In this document: in pieces, positions 9,161-17,377 of the stretch
How the letters are laid out: every line of letters starts with the position of its first letter
Position numbering within the stretch: position 1 is the first letter of the stretch
NCBI GenBank assembly: GCA_043773745.1
Contig: JAYVEV010000122.1
Span: 1 to 64,000 of the forward strand
Source of the DNA: UKL13-2 sp043773745
Lineage (GTDB): Bacteria > Pseudomonadota > Gammaproteobacteria > Burkholderiales > Usitatibacteraceae
Direction: 5' to 3'
DNA length: 64,000 nucleotides
Translations under genes and position numbers: made by a program
Notes under the pieces: generated by a model
Database searches by the model: none
Seen by the model: only the letters and a program-made list of their open reading frames with translations
Told to the model about the DNA's origin: nothing

Positions 9161-10876
9161 TTATTTTGCCTGCTTTTTGTCTGCTTTTTTGGCTGCAAGA
9201 TGCTCACCTGTCAAATGCGCCGCATTCTGCAGCATTTCTTCCGCCGCTTTTTTGGTCGCCGCTGTAATCGTAATGCCGCCCAGCATGCGGGCGATTTCAT
9301 CCACGCGATTGCCAGCTGTTAATGGCGAGATGGAAGTGGTGACCACACCATCTCGGGACATTTTTGCCACCTGGAATTGATGCATAGCGCAGGCGGCTAC
9401 TTGCGGCAAATGAGTGACCGCGAGAACCTGGTGATTGTTGCCCAGTGCGCGCAACAGCCGACCTACCACCTCGGCAACACGACCGCCAATACCCGCATCC
9501 ACTTCATCGAAAATCATCGTACCCACGCCACCTTTGGCGGAAGCCATCATTTGAATGGCGAGCGAGACGCGAGATAATTCACCGCCGGAAGCAATCTTAG
9601 CCAGCGGGCCCAAGGGTTGGCCTTCATGCGCAGCAACCTGAAATTCGCATGCCTCCATGCCATTCGATGACGGCTCACGCGGTGAAAATTCAACCCCAAA
9701 CTTACCACCGGGCATAGCAAGTTGTTGCAGCGATTTGGTGACTTCCATTGCGAATTTCTTTGCGGCGGCCTGGCGCGTCTTGGTGAGTTTTTTGGCGGTT
9801 TCCAGATAGGCCGCCTCGCAGACACGCTCTTGCTCAATAAGCTCATCAAGCGACTGTCCACCGCCGAGTGCCGAGAGGCGATCACGCTTTTGTTGCAGCA
9901 TTTCGGGAATACGCTTTGGCTCAATCCGAAATTTTCGGGCGATTTCCTGCACGTCGGAAATCTCACGGTCCAGATCCGCCAAACGCGCCGGATCAACATC
10001 AAGCTTGCGCAAATAATGACGCAGCGCCGAGACCGCTTCGCGCAACTCCACGCTCGCAGATTCAATCAAGCTGACCGCCTCTTTGAGTGCGGGGTCAGTA
10101 TCCGCCGCGTTATTCAAATCCGCCGCAATTTCGTCTATTCGGGAGAGCGCGGCAGCGTCTGTTTCTGAAAGTCCGTTAATAGCCGCGTCAGTGCTGGCAA
10201 TCAGGCTTGCCGCGTTGGCCAGCCTTCGCTGATCCGCCAGAGTATCTTCCCAGCGTGCGGCTGAAAAATTGAGCTTTTCGAATTCACTGATTTGATAAGT
10301 TAAGTCTTCAAACTCGCGCGCGATCGCGGCTTCATTTGCCTCGCGTGCTTCGCGCGTTGCGGCGAGTTGCGACCAGCTTGCGTAGCGTGTGGCGAGGGTC
10401 TGTAACAATGAAGCGTTATCGGCAAAATCATCAAGCAGGGTTAGCTGCGAATCGCGCTTCAGCAGCGTCTGGTGCTCATGCTGACCGTGAATATCAATCA
10501 GGCGTTCTGCCAAATCACGCGCCTGACTAAGCGTGACACTGGTGCCGTTGATGAACGATTTTGAACGCCCGCCGGCGTCGAGCACGCGACGAAAAATGGT
10601 CACGTTCGCATCGTCATCGGCGAGCTCATTGTCAACCAGCCATTGGCGTGCTGCGGGGGCGGCGCTTAAATCAAACTCGGCCGCAATTTCGGCTTTGGTT
10701 TGCCCCACTCGCACCACATTGCCATCGGCACGCGCACCCAGCGCTAAGGACAAGGCATCAATCATGATCGATTTACCGGCACCGGTTTCGCCGGTGAGCG
10801 TGGTGAAGCCGGATTCGAAATCAAGCTCGAGGCTGTCAACGATGACGAAATTGCGAATGGTCAGACTACGCAGCAT
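9161..10876 (-). CDS. recN: DNA repair ATPase RecN
   Basis: RecN is an SMC-like ATPase that helps RecA repair double-strand breaks. The 571 residues show Walker A GETGAGKS at about 29–36, a long helical coiled-coil middle (about 155–390), the ABC signature LASGGELSRVSLAIQM and Walker B IFDEVDAGIGG. The C-terminus is Lys/Ala-rich. The ATG at 10876 follows an AAGGAAAG ribosome-binding site. It follows nadK by 63 bp on the same strand, the common nadK–recN pair. No LexA box stands out in that gap, so SOS control cannot be claimed from this sequence. Confidence 0.97.
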   Translation of the reverse strand: MLRSLTIRNFVIVDSLELDFESGFTTLTGETGAGKSIMIDALSLALGARADGNVVRVGQTKAEIAAEFDLSAAPAARQWLVDNELADDDANVTIFRRVLDAGGRSKSFINGTSVTLSQARDLAERLIDIHGQHEHQTLLKRDSQLTLLDDFADNASLLQTLATRYASWSQLAATREAREANEAAIAREFEDLTYQISEFEKLNFSAARWEDTLADQRRLANAASLIASTDAAINGLSETDAAALSRIDEIAADLNNAADTDPALKEAVSLIESASVELREAVSALRHYLRKLDVDPARLADLDREISDVQEIARKFRIEPKRIPEMLQQKRDRLSALGGGQSLDELIEQERVCEAAYLETAKKLTKTRQAAAKKFAMEVTKSLQQLAMPGGKFGVEFSPREPSSNGMEACEFQVAAHEGQPLGPLAKIASGGELSRVSLAIQMMASAKGGVGTMIFDEVDAGIGGRVAEVVGRLLRALGNNHQVLAVTHLPQVAACAMHQFQVAKMSRDGVVTTSISPLTAGNRVDEIARMLGGITITAATKKAAEEMLQNAAHLTGEHLAAKKADKKQAK

Positions 10877-10939
10877 TGTCCCGTACTTTCCTTGAGTGTT
10901 TCTTTGCGTGTTTTCATGCGCGTTGCTTTACCTGTTTAG

Positions 10940-11815
10940 TCACGTCGTTCTTTCATTCCAATGGAGCTTGGTGCGCAGCATACCAAAATAGGAATAGCCT
11001 TCTGGATGCAACAGACGCAACGCATTGGGGTGGGCACGAATGATCACTTCGTCATCGGTTTGCGGATCAAAAAACGCCTGCACATCAAAATTCACCCGTG
11101 CATTCGTGCCGCGAATCAGCTTCACCCGTATTTCAGAGGTGCTGGCCAGGGCAATCGGCCGATTTGACAGTGTGTGCGGTGAAATTGGCACGATGCTCAG
11201 CGCTGGCAAACCCGGATGCAAAATCGGCCCGCCGGAGGACAGCGCGTAGGCGGTAGAGCCGGTCGGCGTGGCGATAATCAGGCCGTCAGCTCGTAATGAA
11301 TAAATGAATTCACCATCAACCGCCACCGCAAATTCAATCATGGTGCCCATAGCGCCACGGCTGACCACGACATCGTTCAAGGCCACACTTTTGAAAATAA
11401 TCTCGGGGCCGCGACGAATCTCTGCATCCAGCATCAGCCGCGCTTCTTCGGTATAGCGCCCGTCGAGCAGCGCGCCAACCATGGCTTCCATTTCATCTTT
11501 GGGAATGTCGGTCAGAAAGCCCAAAGTGCCCAGATTCACGCCGACCAATGGCACGCGGTTAATCGCAGCCAGTCGCGCCACGCCCAGCAAAGTACCATCG
11601 CCGCCCACGGCAATCGCCAAATCCACGCTGGCCAATAACGCTTCAAGGGGCAGCACATTGTCTGCCGGGTGGCTCAGCAGCGCCGCGACGCCTGCATCCA
11701 CATGCACCCGATGGCCGCGCGTTTTCAGCATGGCATGCAGCGCATTCAGCGGCTCAGCGCGCTGCACCCGATCTGGTTTGCCGATGATGGCAATGGTTTT
11801 GAAATGTTTGTCCAT
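10940..11815 (-). CDS. nadK: NAD kinase
   Basis: NadK phosphorylates NAD to NADP in the cytosol using ATP or polyphosphate. The 291-residue protein has the family GGDGT motif (AVGGDGTLLGVAR, about residues 68–80), the NE/D-type block around ALNDVVVSRG and the glycine-rich TPTGSTAYALSSGGPI stretch. Length is normal for proteobacteria. It is divergent from hrcA (129-bp gap) and upstream of recN, as in many beta- and gammaproteobacteria. Confidence 0.97.
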   Translation of the reverse strand: MDKHFKTIAIIGKPDRVQRAEPLNALHAMLKTRGHRVHVDAGVAALLSHPADNVLPLEALLASVDLAIAVGGDGTLLGVARLAAINRVPLVGVNLGTLGFLTDIPKDEMEAMVGALLDGRYTEEARLMLDAEIRRGPEIIFKSVALNDVVVSRGAMGTMIEFAVAVDGEFIYSLRADGLIIATPTGSTAYALSSGGPILHPGLPALSIVPISPHTLSNRPIALASTSEIRVKLIRGTNARVNFDVQAFFDPQTDDEVIIRAHPNALRLLHPEGYSYFGMLRTKLHWNERTT

Positions 11816-11944
11816 ATTTTTCGATTAAATCATAACCGCTTGCGGATGGGTAACAAATGGCAGGTAAATACAGCGCGTGAGCAATTTTATTTTATTGTTT
11901 TGCAGGTTTCTACCAACCGCAGCTGGTTTTACTTACAATAAGTC

Positions 11945-12958
11945 ATGCTTTCCGAACGTGCCCAAATTCTGCTCAAATTTTTAGTTGAACGCCATATTGC
12001 GGACGGCCAGCCGGTCGGCTCGCGCGCATTGTCAAAGTTTTCCGGGATGGAACTGTCTCCCGCGTCCATCCGCAATGTAATGGCAGACCTGGAAGAGATG
12101 GGCTATATCGCCAGCCCACACACCTCGGCCGGGCGCGTGCCCACGCCTAAAGGCTATCGCCTGTTTGTCGACACGCTACTGACGATTAAGCCGCTGCAAA
12201 CAGCCGAGCACGACCAGATTCGCGATCAGTTACGCCCGGACGATCCGCGCCACATGGTGGCTGCTGCTTCGCAAATGCTGTCGGACCTCACCCACTTCGC
12301 CGGCATTGTGATGACGCCGCGCCGTCAGGGCGTGGGCTTGAAGCATGTGGAATTTATGCAGCTATCAGAAAAACGGGTCCTGTTGATTATTGTCGCCACC
12401 GATGGCGATGTGCAGAACCGGATTATTGTCACTGAAAAGCCGTATTCTCCCTCGCAGTTGGTGGAGGCTGCCAACTACATCAATCAACACTACGCGGGCT
12501 ATGAATTCGACCAGATTCGCGAGAAGGTCAAGTTTGAGCTTTCGCAATTGCATCATGATATTTCGACGCTGATGTCGGCCGTGGTGGATGCGCGCGCCAG
12601 TGGCACTGAATCAAGCGGCATGGTGATGTCGGGCGAGCGTAATTTGCTGACAATCGGCGACGTTTCCTCAAACATGGTATCAATGCGAAAGCTGTTTGAT
12701 GTGTTTGATCAAAAGACCCAACTGCTCGAGCTGCTGGATATTTCCCAGCGCGCGGAAGGTGTCAAAATTTTTATCGGTGGCGAATCATCGCTGGTACCGC
12801 TGGATGAATTTTCTGTCGTCACTGCGCCTTATGAAGTGGACGGACAAATTGTCGGCACGGTCGGCGTAATCGGCCCAACCCGAATGGCGTATGAGCGGGT
12901 TATTCCGATTGTCGATGTCACGTCAAAGCTACTGTCGGCGGCCTTAAGCCAACATTGA
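11945..12958 (+). CDS. hrcA: Heat-inducible transcription repressor HrcA
   Basis: HrcA represses chaperone operons by binding CIRCE inverted repeats and is released on heat shock through titration of GroEL. The 337 residues contain the N-terminal winged helix (SPASIRNVMADLEEMGYI and the following HTSAGRVPT block, about 38–68), a GAF-like middle and a C-terminal dimerisation part. I found no CIRCE element upstream of hrcA, grpE, dnaK or dnaJ, so its target (probably groES–groEL, by analogy with other betaproteobacteria) lies outside the window. hemH follows 137 bp downstream, with a hairpin repeat in between. Confidence 0.96.
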   Translation: MLSERAQILLKFLVERHIADGQPVGSRALSKFSGMELSPASIRNVMADLEEMGYIASPHTSAGRVPTPKGYRLFVDTLLTIKPLQTAEHDQIRDQLRPDDPRHMVAAASQMLSDLTHFAGIVMTPRRQGVGLKHVEFMQLSEKRVLLIIVATDGDVQNRIIVTEKPYSPSQLVEAANYINQHYAGYEFDQIREKVKFELSQLHHDISTLMSAVVDARASGTESSGMVMSGERNLLTIGDVSSNMVSMRKLFDVFDQKTQLLELLDISQRAEGVKIFIGGESSLVPLDEFSVVTAPYEVDGQIVGTVGVIGPTRMAYERVIPIVDVTSKLLSAALSQH

Positions 12959-13016
12959 GCCAACATCAAGCCATCAACGAGCAAAGATTGAACAAGCATA
13001 AATTTTTTCATAAACT

Positions 13017-13072
13017 CTAGCACTGGCGGGGCTTCTTAGCCATTTTTGCCTGAAAAACCCCATGGATGCTGG
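13017..13072 (+). repeat. Dispersed hairpin repeat, copy A (after hrcA)
   Basis: One of four related elements of about 52–57 bp. It begins CTAGCACTGGCGGGG, has a T-rich centre (CATTTTTGCCTGAA) and ends with CCCCATGGATGCTGG, so the two ends pair imperfectly. It starts 58 bp after the hrcA stop, in hrcA's orientation. The other copies are at 37241–37292 (minus), 47431–47485 (minus) and 62851–62902 (plus). Confidence 0.6.
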
Positions 13073-13095
13073 ATCTAACTATTTAGAGCGTAAGC

Positions 13096-14214
13096 ATGGC
13101 TTTTCAGCAAGAACCTGCCTTTACCCACGGCACGCCACGTAAAACCGGCATCCTGCTGGTCAATCTCGGCACCCCCGATGAGCCAACCTCTTCCTCGGTA
13201 CGAAAGTACCTCAAGGAATTTTTGTGGGACCCGCGCATCGTCGAGATTCCGCGTCCTATCTGGTGGTTGATTCTGCACGGCATCATCCTCAATGTTCGCC
13301 CCGCCAAATCTGCCAAAAAATACGCCAGCATTTGGATGAAAGAAGGCTCGCCGCTGAGGGTTTACACCGAGCGCCAAGCGCAAATGTTGCGCGGCTATTT
13401 GGGCGAAATAATCAAAAGCCCGCTGGTGGTGGTGCCCGCCATGCGCTATGGCAATCCGAGTATCGAAGCCGGTATCGATAAATTAAAAGCGCAGCACTGT
13501 GACAATATTCTGGTGCTGCCGATGTACCCGCAATACGCGGCCAGCACTACCGGCTCGACCTTCGATAAAGTCGCGCAAGTGCTGATGAAAAAACGCAACG
13601 TGCCGGGCATCCGTTTCGTGCGGAATTTTCACGATCACCCCGAGTTCATCAAAGCCATCTCTACCAACGTAAACGCCCACTGGATGAAAATCGGCCGTCC
13701 CGATTTCGCGACCGATAAATTGCTCATGACCTTTCACGGCGTGCCCAAATTTCATCTCGATAAAGGCGATCCTTACCATTGCGAGGCACACAAGACCGGC
13801 CGCCTGATTGCAGAAGCATTGGGGGTAAAAAAAGGCGACTACATCGTAACCTTCCAATCACGCTTCGGTAAAGCCGAATGGCTGCAACCCTATACCGATA
13901 AAACCTTGGAAGCACTCGCTAAAAAAGGCACCAAACGGATTGACATTATTTGCCCCGGCTTCGCGGCCGACTGTTTGGAAACGCTGGAAGAAATTGCCGA
14001 CGAAGGCAAGGAAACCTTCCTGCACGCCGGGGGCAAGGAATTCAACTATCTGCCCATTGCCAACGACACCCCCGCTTATGTCGGTGCGCTAACCGAAATT
14101 GCTCGCGAACATTTGCAGGGTTGGGTTAGCGATGATGGCAGCTTTGATAGAGAGGCAGCAGTGAAAGAGAACGAACTTTCAGCACTGAGGGCCAAAGCGA
14201 TGGGCGGCAACTAG
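13096..14214 (+). CDS. hemH: Ferrochelatase
   Basis: HemH inserts Fe2+ into protoporphyrin IX, the last step of protoheme synthesis, at the inner face of the membrane. The 372 residues show the family landmarks: ILLVNLGTPDEP at the N-terminus, VLPMYPQYAASTTGSTFD in the middle, MTFHGVPKFH with the likely metal-handling His, and PGFAADCLETLEE with the acidic active-site residues. The Shine–Dalgarno site is weak. The order hrcA–hemH–grpE–dnaK–dnaJ is common in betaproteobacteria; here higBA, panB and a small membrane gene lie between hemH and grpE. Confidence 0.97.
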   Translation: MAFQQEPAFTHGTPRKTGILLVNLGTPDEPTSSSVRKYLKEFLWDPRIVEIPRPIWWLILHGIILNVRPAKSAKKYASIWMKEGSPLRVYTERQAQMLRGYLGEIIKSPLVVVPAMRYGNPSIEAGIDKLKAQHCDNILVLPMYPQYAASTTGSTFDKVAQVLMKKRNVPGIRFVRNFHDHPEFIKAISTNVNAHWMKIGRPDFATDKLLMTFHGVPKFHLDKGDPYHCEAHKTGRLIAEALGVKKGDYIVTFQSRFGKAEWLQPYTDKTLEALAKKGTKRIDIICPGFAADCLETLEEIADEGKETFLHAGGKEFNYLPIANDTPAYVGALTEIAREHLQGWVSDDGSFDREAAVKENELSALRAKAMGGN

Positions 14215-14247
14215 CGCGGAAGCGCAAGAAAATGGTTTTCTAGACCC

Positions 14248-14691
14248 CTACAAAAAAACTGCTACCGAAACTTCAAATTTTTTCGCCAATGCTTTTGCCT
14301 GCCGCGCATTGATTTCACGCTTACCGCGCAAAACTTCACTGACGATACCCTGCGAACCAATTTCTGCTGCTAAATCAGCTTGCTTTAGCCCATGTTGATC
14401 CATCAAAAATTTTAAAACATCGGCTGGTGCAGCTTCATCAATATGAACTACTTCGTCTTCGTACTGTTCGATCAACGCACCCAACACATTGAGCAAACCA
14501 GCAAGCTCGTGTTTTTCGTCGCTACCGATTTCATCAATCAAACGATCCACTAAGGCGGTCATTTTACGATATTCAAGCTCAGAGCTAATCACGCCGATCT
14601 TTGCTTCACGGCGCAACATTGTCCACGCCTTCGCCATTTCACCGAGCGCGTCTTTAGATTTTCGTTGTGAAAGATTCATGTCCTTTTCCAT
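14248..14691 (-). CDS. higA: HigA-type antitoxin (XRE family)
   Basis: This is the antitoxin of a HigBA type II module; such proteins bind and block HigB and repress their own promoter. The 147 residues have an N-terminal helical part and a C-terminal helix-turn-helix at about 95–140 (LKQADLAAEIGSQGIVSEVLRGKREI), the usual arrangement for the long HigA form. It follows higB and overlaps it. An ATG at 14679 overlaps the higB stop as ATGA and may be the real start instead of 14691. It is convergent with hemH. The assignment rests on fold and partner; neutralisation is inferred. Confidence 0.85.
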   Translation of the reverse strand: MEKDMNLSQRKSKDALGEMAKAWTMLRREAKIGVISSELEYRKMTALVDRLIDEIGSDEKHELAGLLNVLGALIEQYEDEVVHIDEAAPADVLKFLMDQHGLKQADLAAEIGSQGIVSEVLRGKREINARQAKALAKKFEVSVAVFL

Positions 14692-14963
14692 TTGCCCCGT
14701 TCATATTCGGCGTGTGTTAGCACATGTCGAATAAAAACCATCTGGCGATTGAAGTGAATTGCGGCCACCAAGCGGTAGGCCGAACCAATATTGAAAATGT
14801 ACTTATCTTCTACATAGTCAACTTGGCCGAGTGATATTTTCAAATCATTGAAGTCTTTAAATTGAGACTTAAGGGCAATGCTGTAACAACTCGTTAGCGG
14901 CGCCTTTGCACCGTTATGGATATCCCAAAAATTGACGAGTGCAGCCTTTTTTATGATGCGCAT
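14676..14963 (-). CDS. higB: HigB-type mRNA interferase toxin
   Basis: HigB toxins are RelE-fold ribosome-dependent endoribonucleases. The 95 residues match the HigB_2 pattern: MRIIKKAALVNFWD at the start, an FNIGSAYRLVAAIHFNRQMVFIR-type core (split here by family positions 57–79) and the end VLTHAEYERGKWK with the conserved His and Lys. Toxin-before-antitoxin order is characteristic of hig loci. An AGAAGGAAT ribosome-binding site precedes the ATG, but it lies inside a 13-bp palindrome (14972–14984, CTTCT-AAA-AGAAG). A 42-codon leader ORF overlaps the gene's first codons. The locus reads as more AT-rich than its neighbours, which fits horizontal acquisition. Confidence 0.87.
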   Translation of the reverse strand: MRIIKKAALVNFWDIHNGAKAPLTSCYSIALKSQFKDFNDLKISLGQVDYVEDKYIFNIGSAYRLVAAIHFNRQMVFIRHVLTHAEYERGKWKRT

Positions 14964-15042
14964 CTAAATTCCTTCTAAAAGAAGTTGTCGCCGCCTTTCC
15001 AAGGCGGCTAGGGATTGAGTGAATATTTTTTGAAACTTTCAT
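14914..15042 (-). CDS. Possible 42-residue leader ORF overlapping higB
   Basis: A short ORF starts at ATG 15042 with a strong AAGGAG ribosome-binding site six bases upstream, better than that of higB. It would encode a basic peptide (MKVSKNIHSIPSRLGKAATT onward), and it runs in a different frame over the first 50 nt of higB before a TAA. Translation would open the hairpin at 14990–15008 and the one hiding higB's ribosome-binding site. That could couple or limit toxin synthesis. It may also be chance; no homologue is recognised. Confidence 0.35.
   Translation of the reverse strand: MKVSKNIHSIPSRLGKAATTSFRRNLDAHHKKGCTRQFLGYP
14990..15008. other. Perfect 8-bp inverted repeat in the higB leader
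   Basis: The arms GCCGCCTT and AAGGCGGC are separated by TCC. The hairpin lies in the presumed higBA leader, 27 bp upstream of the higB start and inside the leader ORF. No T-run follows on either strand, so it is not a standard terminator. Two smaller palindromes flank it: 14972–14984 over the higB ribosome-binding site and TCCTT-C-AAGGA at the leader ORF's ribosome-binding site. Confidence 0.45.
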
Positions 15043-15185
15043 TACAGTCTCCTTGAAGGAACTTTTTGTCATCACGGTTTGTAAACTTGATTTATTGGCA
15101 CGCTTTTCTTATTCTGCATCAGTGCAGGTATACGTTTTTTGAAAAGTGAATGCCAACAATAAACACATCGTTTTGATGCAACAAA

Positions 15186-15215
15186 TTTATAATATCTCAT
15201 TTTGAGATAATGCAA
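15186..15215 (-). promoter_or_regulatory. Likely higBA promoter with internal operator palindrome
   Basis: On the minus strand a TTGCAT box (15215–15210) and a TATAAA box (15191–15186) are 18 bp apart. The spacer is almost entirely the inverted repeat TATCTC-AAAAT-GAGATA (15193–15209), the expected position for a HigA operator. Transcription would start near 15179, leaving a leader of about 215 nt before higB. The rest of the 300-bp gap 14964–15263 holds the leader ORF, the hairpins and a CTGCA-TCAG-TGCAG repeat (15114–15127). Confidence 0.5.
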
Positions 15216-15263
15216 ACCATTTTTTGCGGCTTTTTTGCTTTATTCAAGTTGAAAAAGTGATGT

Positions 15264-16088
15264 TTACAACTTCTTCACCCCAAAACAATGCCCCAAGGAA
15301 GGAAACTCTCCGCTCCTGACCTCTTTCGCATAAGCCGCCGCCGCCTCTGAAACTTGGCCGCCCATTTCAACATAGCGCTTGGCAAACTTCGGGGTGAAAT
15401 CGGGGAACATACCCAATATATCTTCGGTGACCAGCACCTGACCATCGCAGGATGGCGAGGCACCGATGCCGATCAACGGGACGGTCAAGGCCTCTGCAAC
15501 CGCGCGCGCCACCGGCTCAACGGTACCTTCAATCAACACGCCAAATGCGCCCGCAGATTCAAAATCTTTGGCGATAGTGGTCCATTTTTTTTCGGCATCC
15601 TCTTCGCGGCCTTGAGCTTTGAAACCGCCCATTTCGTTCACGCGCTGAGGCATTAAACCGATATGAGGCATGATCGGAATGCCGCGTGCAACCAGAAATT
15701 CAACGGTCTCCACTAGCTCGGCTCCGCCTTCAAGCTTTAATCCTTGCGCGCCTGATTCAGCCATGGCTCTGACACAATTTCGGTACGCTTGCTCCCTGGA
15801 TTCCTGATAGCTGCCGAATGGCATATCGAGCAGCACACAAGCATGGCTGGAGCCACGCATCACAGCTTGGGTGTGGGCAATCATGGTGTCCAACGACACT
15901 CCCAATGTGCTATCGAGGCCATAGACCACCATGCCTAGCGAATCACCCACCAGCAGCACATCACAGTGTGCGTCGATGAGCTGCGCCATCGGCTTGGTGT
16001 AAGCGGTGAGCATGACGATTTTGGTTTTCGCTTTCATGCCGCGCAAATCGGGGATGGAAATTCGTTTTTGGGTGGTGTGAACGCTCAT
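15264..16088 (-). CDS. panB: 3-methyl-2-oxobutanoate hydroxymethyltransferase
   Basis: PanB makes ketopantoate from 2-oxoisovalerate and 5,10-methylene-THF, the first committed step of pantothenate synthesis. The 274 residues show the TIM-barrel landmarks VMLTAYTKPMAQLID, VLLVGDSLGMVVYG (metal-binding Asp), KLEGG, MPHIGLMPQ and a conserved catalytic Glu in LIEGT. Length is normal. It stands alone: panC and panD are not adjacent. It is divergent from the small membrane gene at 16181. Confidence 0.97.
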   Translation of the reverse strand: MSVHTTQKRISIPDLRGMKAKTKIVMLTAYTKPMAQLIDAHCDVLLVGDSLGMVVYGLDSTLGVSLDTMIAHTQAVMRGSSHACVLLDMPFGSYQESREQAYRNCVRAMAESGAQGLKLEGGAELVETVEFLVARGIPIMPHIGLMPQRVNEMGGFKAQGREEDAEKKWTTIAKDFESAGAFGVLIEGTVEPVARAVAEALTVPLIGIGASPSCDGQVLVTEDILGMFPDFTPKFAKRYVEMGGQVSEAAAAYAKEVRSGEFPSLGHCFGVKKL

Positions 16089-16180
16089 ATCGGGCTCTTT
16101 GAGGTTGCGGGCAGACTACGAAAGGGGTAACAGTAAAAGTCGCGGTATTATGCTCTCATCAAATGACGAGGTGAACCCAG

Positions 16181-16525
16181 ATGAATTTATTAATACGATG
16201 GTTGTTAAACGGAGTGGCGCTGATGCTGGTTGCCTATCTTTATTCCGGCGTGACTGTCACCGGCTTTGTCCCGGCGTTGATTGCGGCGCTGGTGCTCGGC
16301 TTGGTGAATGCGGTCATCCGCCCGATACTGGTGATCCTGACCTTGCCGGTCACATTGCTGACTTTAGGCTTATTTATTTTCGTGATCAATGCCCTGATGT
16401 TCTGGCTGGTGGCGGAGCTGGTGCCTGGCTTCAGGGTCACAGGCTTCATGGCTGCGTTAATCGGCTCGCTGATGTTCTCAGTAATCACGATCGTGACGAG
16501 CTGGCTGATTGCCGATAAAAAATAA
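16181..16525 (+). CDS. Small four-helix membrane protein, YvlD / phage-holin-4 superfamily
   Basis: The 114-residue protein is almost wholly hydrophobic, with about four membrane segments (roughly 5–25, 28–52, 57–80, 88–110) and the family pattern GLVNAVIRPILVILTLPVT. These proteins are widespread, are called phage holin family by similarity, and have no established function; there are no phage genes nearby. A GAGGTG ribosome-binding site precedes the ATG. It lies between divergent panB and the grpE–dnaK locus. Confidence 0.8.
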   Translation: MNLLIRWLLNGVALMLVAYLYSGVTVTGFVPALIAALVLGLVNAVIRPILVILTLPVTLLTLGLFIFVINALMFWLVAELVPGFRVTGFMAALIGSLMFSVITIVTSWLIADKK

Positions 16526-16611
16526 TACGCTGCGGGTTGCAGTAGCGGAAACCCTCATCTATAGCTTAGGATTTCCGTTGCATGACCCGTGCAAAATTTT
16601 GCATCTTCGCT

Positions 16612-16640
16612 CTTGAAAACCCCATAGCCGCCCCCAAGTA
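16612..16640 (+). promoter_or_regulatory. Heat-shock (sigma-32) promoter of grpE
   Basis: A perfect −35 CTTGAAA (16612–16618) is followed after exactly 13 nt by CCCCAAGTA (16632–16640), one mismatch from the sigma-32 −10 consensus CCCCATnTA. Transcription would start about 25–30 nt before the grpE ATG at 16675. The dnaK promoter has the same spacing. Confidence 0.75.
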
Positions 16641-16674
16641 CTCGCAAATAATTGTTTTTGCTGGAGTTTTCAGG

Positions 16675-17241
16675 ATGAATTCGGGGATGAATACAAATAC
16701 AAACGAAGCCACACCATCAACAGAACAGGCAGATGTGGCAGTAGATGCCGCCACAAAGGCAGAGGCGCTAGCAAACCCACCAGACGAGATGGAAGCGAAA
16801 CTCGCAGACGCGCTAGCCCTGGCCGAGAAGCATAAGGATGAATGGCTGCGCGCCAAAGCGGAGACAGAAAACATTCGCCGTCGCGCCGCTGAAGACGTGC
16901 TCAAAGCACAAAAATTTGGCGTTGAAAAAATGGCCGATTCATTGCTTGCCGTCAAGGATAGCCTTGATGCCGCGCTGGTGGTCGAGAACACGTCGGTGGA
17001 ATCGTTCAAGGAGGGCGTGGAACTAACCGCGCGCCAGCTCACCAGTGTTTTTGAGAAATTCTCGATTGTGGAAGTGAACCCGGTTGGCGTGAAATTTGAT
17101 CCAAACAAACATCAATCGATTGCGGCTTTGGAAAGCGATCAGGAGCCGAATACGGTCATTAACGTCATGCAAAAAGGCTACACCCTGCATGAGCGGGTGT
17201 TGCGACCGGCATTGGTCACCGTGGCTAAGGCAAAATCCTGA
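16675..17241 (+). CDS. grpE: Hsp70 nucleotide-exchange factor GrpE
   Basis: GrpE releases ADP from DnaK and acts as a thermosensor. The protein has an acidic disordered N-terminus, a long coiled coil (about residues 35–95 with EKHKDEWLRAKAETENIRRR) and a C-terminal beta domain ending in YTLHERVLRPALVTVAK. The ATG at 16675 is chosen because GGAG lies 8 nt upstream and the sigma-32 promoter ends at 16640; a longer reading from 16582 would begin upstream of that promoter. That gives 188 residues, normal for the family. dnaK follows 136 bp downstream with its own promoter. Confidence 0.95.
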   Translation: MNSGMNTNTNEATPSTEQADVAVDAATKAEALANPPDEMEAKLADALALAEKHKDEWLRAKAETENIRRRAAEDVLKAQKFGVEKMADSLLAVKDSLDAALVVENTSVESFKEGVELTARQLTSVFEKFSIVEVNPVGVKFDPNKHQSIAALESDQEPNTVINVMQKGYTLHERVLRPALVTVAKAKS

Positions 17242-17268
17242 ATCACCGCATAAAAATCACAAGAATCG

Positions 17269-17297
17269 CTTGAAATGCCTGTGGATAACCCTATCTA
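17269..17297 (+). promoter_or_regulatory. Heat-shock (sigma-32) promoter of dnaK
   Basis: CTTGAAA (17269–17275) and CCCTATCTA (17289–17297) are separated by 13 nt; the −10 has one mismatch to CCCCATnTA. The start would be about 75 nt upstream of dnaK. With the matching grpE promoter this shows two independent heat-shock inputs. Confidence 0.75.
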
Positions 17298-17377
17298 TAG
17301 AGCAGCTTGGTGACTTGCATTAAAAACTGCATCCACTCAAAACATTCGTAATAACAAAATCTAAGAAGGAGATCATC

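Noticed and set aside
14227..14241. AGAAAA–TGG–TTTTCT repeat between hemH and higA
   Set aside because: A short A/T-only stem without a run of T; too weak to call a terminator.
16531..16580. GCGGAAA … TTTCCG inverted repeat after the YvlD-like gene
   Set aside because: Seven-base arms around a 20-nt loop with no T-run; may be chance.
11816..17377. CIRCE operator search around hrcA, grpE and dnaK
   Set aside because: No TTAGCACTC–9 nt–GAGTGCTAA-like repeat was found, so no HrcA site is claimed.
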